64,000 bases of DNA. It comes from an uncultured Anaerolineae bacterium (GTDB lineage Bacteria; Chloroflexota; Anaerolineae; Anaerolineales; Villigracilaceae). Shown in pieces: positions 60,720 to 64,000 of this stretch. Below the pieces are notes generated by a model, which saw only the letters and a program-made list of their open reading frames with translations, was not told where the DNA came from and did no database searches. The stretch covers positions 1 through 64,000 of the forward strand of contig CAIJPN010000029.1 in the NCBI GenBank assembly GCA_903822545.1. The letters are read 5' to 3'. Positions within the stretch are counted from its first letter, which is position 1; every line of letters begins with the position of its first letter. Both the position numbers and the translations under genes were made by a program.

Positions 60720-61181
60720 TTATAGCCCGGCTTGGCGGCCTGGTGTGGATTGGCGGGCTTGCATTCGCACCAGCAGGTGGATGTTGCCACACTGGATATC
60801 GTCCCCGTCAATCAGGATGGTCGCCGTGCGTAGTTTTTCTGCGTTTAACAGGGTGCCATTCCTGGAATTCAGGTCTTCCAGCCACCAGTGATTGTGGTGG
60901 AATGACACCCGGGCGTGGTATGCCGAAACAGTCGAGTCATCCAGGCGGCAGGCACAGCCAGCGTCGCGCCCGATCAGGGCTTCTGGTTCAGAAAAATGAT
61001 GGATTTTGTCTTGTGCAAGTGGGGAAGTTTCCACCAGGTCAATGGGTACCAACCGGTTCGCCATCTGGAGTTCGGCCTGGGACTTAAGTGTGCGCCAAAT
61101 TAAAAAGAGCGCCCACCCCAAAAACGCATACAGCGCAAGCGCAGCCAGGATGCGCAGCCCTAACAGGATTAGTCCGCTCAT
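60720..61181 (-). CDS. Membrane-anchored FHA protein (FhaB-like)
   Basis: 153 residues: a membrane helix at the start (LILLGLRILAALALYAFLGWALFLIW), then an FHA domain with LIGRDAGCACRLDDSTVSAYHARVSFHHNHWWLEDLNSRNGTLLNAEKL and a C-terminal extension. Resembles actinobacterial FhaB, which reads phospho-threonine on cell-division kinases and regulates the RodA/PBP pair encoded in the same operon. Its start directly abuts the stop of the upstream FhaA-like gene. Confidence 0.87.
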   Translation of the reverse strand: MSGLILLGLRILAALALYAFLGWALFLIWRTLKSQAELQMANRLVPIDLVETSPLAQDKIHHFSEPEALIGRDAGCACRLDDSTVSAYHARVSFHHNHWWLEDLNSRNGTLLNAEKLRTATILIDGDDIQCGNIHLLVRMQARQSTPGRQAGL

Positions 61182-62006
61182 TTACAGATCGTTTTTCTTG
61201 AAGTTTTTCTCGTCGATCGGGTTTTTGAGTATGGCCGTTTGCCGGTTGGCTGAATTGGGTGAGAGTGGCCCGGTACTGCCCGATCTCAGGCTTTGTGGCG
61301 GGGTATCCTGCCCAAAAACGATCGGCAGCCCGGCCAGTGAAATAACATCCCCCGGATACAGCACCGATTGGTTCATGCGCTGGCCGTTGACATACGTCCC
61401 GCCAGTGGAGTTCAGATCAAAAATGATGAAGCGCCCATTGGCAAAGCGGATCTGGGAGTGATAGCGCGAAACCCGTGGGTCATCTACTACCAGGTGATTA
61501 TCGAGCCTGCGCCCGATATTGGTTACAGATTGGGTGATGGTGTAGACTTTTGTGCCACCGACGATCAGGAACGCCGTACGCCCCGCTGGAGGGTCTTCGG
61601 AAAGAGCGGTTTCCATGTTGGCGGTTTCTTCGGGGATTTCTTCTTTGATGATGCTTGCTGTCACATCATCCACCGCCAGGGTTGGGTCCGTATCCAGGCT
61701 GATGCTGGGAGCGCCGTTGAACTGGACTCCCGCATCAATGGCAGCCAGCCGCAGGATTTTGGTCAGGCCATCTAGCAGGCGCTGGTCTTTTTGCCAGAGC
61801 GGCAGGGCAGAAGGATGAACTTTTAGGACAAACTGGTTGGAAATATTGGAGGTTGAAAGCTCACGGGTTGATACACTGGCGCGGACAGCCTCAGTTAAAC
61901 GCTGGGCCAGCCGGTCGGGCAGCGATGGCGCCGGAAGTAGCTTGACAAGGTGAACCTCGATCAAGTTTTGGAGTTTGCGTTCAAGTTCGTTTAGTTGGAT
62001 AGGCAT
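61182..62006 (-). CDS. DUF3662-FHA protein (FhaA-like)
   Basis: 274 residues. The N-terminal 110 residues (LERKLQNLIEVHLVKLLPAPSLPDRLAQRLTEAVRAS) are the DUF3662/FhaA N-domain, followed by a linker and FHA domain at about 150-245 (IGRRLDNHLVVDDPRVSRYHSQI, LNSTGGTYVNGQRM). In actinobacteria fhaA and fhaB precede pstP, rodA, pbpA and the pkn kinases; here the order fhaA-fhaB-mtnP-FtsW/PBP keeps part of that layout without kinase or phosphatase genes in view. Strong promoter upstream. Confidence 0.9.
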   Translation of the reverse strand: MPIQLNELERKLQNLIEVHLVKLLPAPSLPDRLAQRLTEAVRASVSTRELSTSNISNQFVLKVHPSALPLWQKDQRLLDGLTKILRLAAIDAGVQFNGAPSISLDTDPTLAVDDVTASIIKEEIPEETANMETALSEDPPAGRTAFLIVGGTKVYTITQSVTNIGRRLDNHLVVDDPRVSRYHSQIRFANGRFIIFDLNSTGGTYVNGQRMNQSVLYPGDVISLAGLPIVFGQDTPPQSLRSGSTGPLSPNSANRQTAILKNPIDEKNFKKNDL

Positions 62007-62026
62007 ATCAAACCCAGAATAGAATC

Positions 62027-62055
62027 ATTATAGAAGAGCGCGCACTTTTTTGCAA
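62027..62055 (-). promoter_or_regulatory. Promoter of the fhaA operon
   Basis: On the minus strand TTGCAA (62055-62050), 17-bp spacer, TATAAT (62032-62027), about 20 bp before the fhaA start at 62006. Confidence 0.85.
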
Positions 62056-62118
62056 GCGTGAACTATCATATCGCTATGATTTTCCTATTATCGCTTTCCA
62101 GAAAATCCTTTCTTTGTT

Positions 62119-62179
62119 GATATTGTGCCCCGCTTTTGGGGCAAGCTCGCGGCTGCCACAAGCGCAGGTGCGCAATATC
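62119..62179. other. Stem structure in the intergenic region upstream of fhaA
   Basis: Arms 62119-62128 and 62170-62179 are complementary over 10 bp with one G-U; an inner 6-bp hairpin (about 62125-62141, tgcccc/ggggca) overlaps the left arm. The rest of 62007-62392 holds the fhaA promoter and the SGNH remnant listed separately, nothing else. Confidence 0.4.
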
Positions 62180-62188
62180 CCTTAATCG

Positions 62189-62391
62189 TTATGGGCACAG
62201 GTTTTTGATGATAATTTCGCGTATCGCGCTGGCGAACATTTTTTCTCCGGTGGGGGTGCGATGGATTACGCTGTCAGTGAACTTCGTTGCCAGGAGAATA
62301 TCCCACAGGTCAACATAATTCCAGCCAGGCTGGGATGACTGGGCCGAACATATCTCCGTTAGCCTGGCTTTTGACCCGATCCATTCTCTTT
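62189..62391 (-). pseudogene. C-terminal fragment of an SGNH/GDSL-type hydrolase
   Basis: Translating the minus strand from just after the lipoprotein stop gives an open stretch of about 66 codons ending at TAA (62191-62189). It reads PGWNYVDLWDILLATKFTDS then VIHRTPTGEKMFASAIREII, which matches the end of SGNH hydrolases (hydrophobic strand, F-T-D-S-x-I-H-x-T-P-x-G-E-K, helix; the D and H are the catalytic-end residues). There is no start codon, ribosome site or N-terminal half, so it is a decayed remnant, not a gene. Recognition is from pattern only. Confidence 0.55.
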
Positions 62392-62392
62392 T

Positions 62393-62995
62393 CTATGGTT
62401 TACTACATTCCCACACATACACCGGATGTTCTCCGCCCCAGGGGTAGCCCGGCGAGGATGGCTTGACGCCCACCTGGGCGCTCTCAGGCAGGAAGACGAA
62501 GCGTAAATTTTCCAGCCCAGCCGTTGCCGGGATGTCGAATCGCAGCCAGGCGTCGATTCCCTGGGCCGGGTAGAGCGGTGCGGTCAGGGCCATGTAATCG
62601 GGATAATCCTGACGGTGTCCGTAGGTTGGCTTCAATTCAGAGTTGGTGTAAAGCACACTAAAATGCTCGCTGGCAGGCAGGTTGATTTCGTTTTTGCCAG
62701 TGTTCTTAATGTAGATGTGCACCCAGAGAAATTTTTGTCCAGGCGAGGGGTTTCTCTCAGAACCGAATTCGGTTACAAATTGCGTGTTGATTTCGGCGGA
62801 TGCCATGCGAATTTGCAAATCCTGCCAGGTGGTCTGTTCTCCGGATGCAAAAGGTGTCGGCAGCGGCAGGACTTGTGTGGCTTGGGTAGTGGGGGTGGCG
62901 GTTTTGGGTGTGCTGGTTGGGGTAGTTTGAGCGCATCCGTTTGCCAGGGCCAGCGCAAACAGGCCAAGGGTCAGGAACAGCCATTTTTTGTTCAT
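62393..62995 (-). CDS. Lipoprotein with DUF4352-like immunoglobulin fold
   Basis: 200 residues from the ATG at 62995 (a further in-frame start lies 11 codons upstream). Lipobox LANGC at about residues 17-21, then a Thr/Pro-rich linker and a beta-rich domain with WQDLQIRMASAEIN, FLWVHIYIKNTGKNEINLP, and a C-terminal LRFVFLPESAQ. This is the DUF4352/telokin-like extracellular lipoprotein pattern. Function unknown; probably surface-anchored. It may have replaced the N-terminal part of the neighbouring SGNH gene. Confidence 0.8.
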   Translation of the reverse strand: MNKKWLFLTLGLFALALANGCAQTTPTSTPKTATPTTQATQVLPLPTPFASGEQTTWQDLQIRMASAEINTQFVTEFGSERNPSPGQKFLWVHIYIKNTGKNEINLPASEHFSVLYTNSELKPTYGHRQDYPDYMALTAPLYPAQGIDAWLRFDIPATAGLENLRFVFLPESAQVGVKPSSPGYPWGGEHPVYVWECSKP

Positions 62996-63117
62996 AGGTT
63001 CACAGCTTTCGTTGTGGGTTGGACACAAGCTACTGTGACTGTATACGCTGTACTCACCATAAGGTTTCCGGGTGTGGATTTCTTGCTGTTGTTTGTAAAA
63101 TTGGCGCTAACCCGACA

Positions 63118-63978
63118 TCATGCCAGGAATTCGAGCAAGCACTGGTTTACTTTTCCTGCTTCGTCGTGCTGCACCCAATGAGTGGCCTGTTCAAACGGGA
63201 TAAGTTGGCCATTTTCACAAAACTTCATGCTGGCTTCGGCCATTTCAAAACTCAAGGCTACATCTTTTTTGCCCCAAAGTACCAGGACGGGCATTTTTAG
63301 TTTAATGTTTTGTGGCATGGCCGGGCGTTGATGCACCAGGGCACGATACCAGTTGATCATACCGCTCAGCCCACCGGCATTTTGATAGGCTTTCCGATAC
63401 TCTTCCAGATCCCCTGCGCTAAAGGTGGATGGATTTCCACTCCCTTTGAGCATGGCGATCATCCCCGCGAAGTTATTGCTCCCCATGAGCCATTCGGGCA
63501 ACCCCGGTATTTGGAAGAACCCGATGTACCAGCTTTTTAGCATCTGACGGGGGGAGCCTCGCAGGAATTTAAACATGACTGCCGGGTGCGGGACGTTGAG
63601 AATCCCAAGTTTTTTGATCCTTTGTGGATACAAAATGGCCACTGTCCAGGCTACGGCTGCGCCCCAATCATGACCTACCAGATTTACCTGCTCGATCCTA
63701 AAATGGTCCAGCAAGCCGACCACATCTTTGCTCAGTTCATCTAGCGTGTAGGCGCTTAATTCTTTAGGGGCGTCAGACAGGTTGTACCCACGCTGGTCTG
63801 GGATGATGAGACGGTATCCCTTGCCAGCCAATGGCGTTACCTGCTTCAGCCATCCTCGCCAGAACTCCGGGAATCCATGCAGTAGCAGGATGGGCTCCCC
63901 ATCTTGGGGGCCTGCGAGGACTACGTGCAGGTTGACTCCGTTGGTTTGGATTGTTACATGCACAAGCGTGGTATCCAT
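63118..63978 (-). CDS. Alpha/beta-hydrolase, epoxide-hydrolase-like
   Basis: 286 residues. HGFPEFWRGW provides the oxyanion/entry motif (HGxP), DQRGYNLSD follows, and VGHDWGAAVAW carries the nucleophile, an Asp, which separates epoxide hydrolase/haloalkane dehalogenase-like enzymes from Ser esterases. Cap region from about 130; late LWGKKDVALSFEMAE with the acid and ATHWVQHDEAGKVN with the catalytic His. Soluble, monocistronic. Epoxide hydrolase is favoured over dehalogenase by the HGFPE and DQRGY motifs, substrate unknown. Confidence 0.88.
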   Translation of the reverse strand: MDTTLVHVTIQTNGVNLHVVLAGPQDGEPILLLHGFPEFWRGWLKQVTPLAGKGYRLIIPDQRGYNLSDAPKELSAYTLDELSKDVVGLLDHFRIEQVNLVGHDWGAAVAWTVAILYPQRIKKLGILNVPHPAVMFKFLRGSPRQMLKSWYIGFFQIPGLPEWLMGSNNFAGMIAMLKGSGNPSTFSAGDLEEYRKAYQNAGGLSGMINWYRALVHQRPAMPQNIKLKMPVLVLWGKKDVALSFEMAEASMKFCENGQLIPFEQATHWVQHDEAGKVNQCLLEFLA

Positions 63979-64000
63979 TAGATCATCCTGGTTGGCAAGG

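Noticed and set aside
62136-62318. Plus-strand 60-codon frame beginning with Met
   Set aside because: It is the complement of the SGNH-hydrolase remnant on the minus strand and has no family pattern of its own.

Overview
The window looks like a chromosomal piece from a moderately GC-rich, anaerobic or facultative member of the Chloroflexota, probably class Anaerolineae. This is inferred from gene content and protein style, not from a marker gene: a reduced type VII-like secretion locus, paired FHA genes next to a SEDS gene, FAD:protein FMN transferase with a ferric-reductase-like membrane protein, many Thr/Pro-rich lipoproteins, and fermentation-type amino-acid enzymes. There is no rRNA, tRNA, CRISPR array, transposase or phage gene, so it reads as ordinary genome with several unusual loci. 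The first gene is cut by the left window edge.

Layout. 1-5183: amino-acid and pyruvate metabolism (ornithine aminotransferase, alanine dehydrogenase, CoA-transferase, pyruvate kinase). 5.5-10 kb: single genes (EamA transporter, SRPBCC, SDR, HAD, SIMPL, hemerythrin). 10.5-13.3 kb: TldD/TldE-type protease pair. 13.4-20.3 kb: SUF iron-sulfur operon sufCBD-X-sufS-Y-sufU-Rieske behind a near-consensus promoter. 20.7-23.7 kb: flavin-reductase-like gene, then a ferric-reductase-like membrane protein, ApbE, a small membrane protein and a PepSY-like protein. 23.9-27.6 kb: ProX-type deacylase and a GH38 alpha-mannosidase. 27.8-39.4 kb: a type VII-like secretion locus (YukD-FHA-FHA fusion, EccC/EssC ATPase, membrane pseudokinase, five WXG100-like proteins, vWA-FHA membrane protein). 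39.5-49 kb: M14 peptidase, an amidohydrolase-CYTH fusion, a lipase-like protein, cysK-cysE behind a long structured leader, and an EF-G paralogue. 49.1-57.3 kb: methyltransferase, PGM-like metalloenzyme, a thioredoxin-like lipoprotein gene with an in-frame TGA, a large palindromic non-coding patch, a SAM-hydrolase/ECF transporter cluster, an EVE protein and a ferredoxin. 57.4-62 kb: a minus-strand operon fhaA-fhaB-mtnP-FtsW/PBP fusion. The right end holds a decayed SGNH-hydrolase fragment, a lipoprotein and an alpha/beta hydrolase.

Most notable. (1) At 50783-51280 a thioredoxin-like lipoprotein has TGA exactly where the first redox Cys of CxxC belongs (UxxC), followed by a stem-loop that fits a bacterial SECIS: a strong selenoprotein candidate. 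(2) The type VII-like locus has the FHA pair, normally on EssC, fused to the ubiquitin-like YukD protein, and uses a pseudokinase resembling EssB in logic. (3) An FtsW-PBP fusion keeps the SEDS catalytic Asp but has lost the transpeptidase SxxK and KTG motifs. (4) An MTA/SAH-deaminase-type amidohydrolase is fused to a CYTH domain. (5) The cysK leader of about 300 nt carries two terminator-like hairpins and looks like an attenuation or riboswitch region of no class I recognise.
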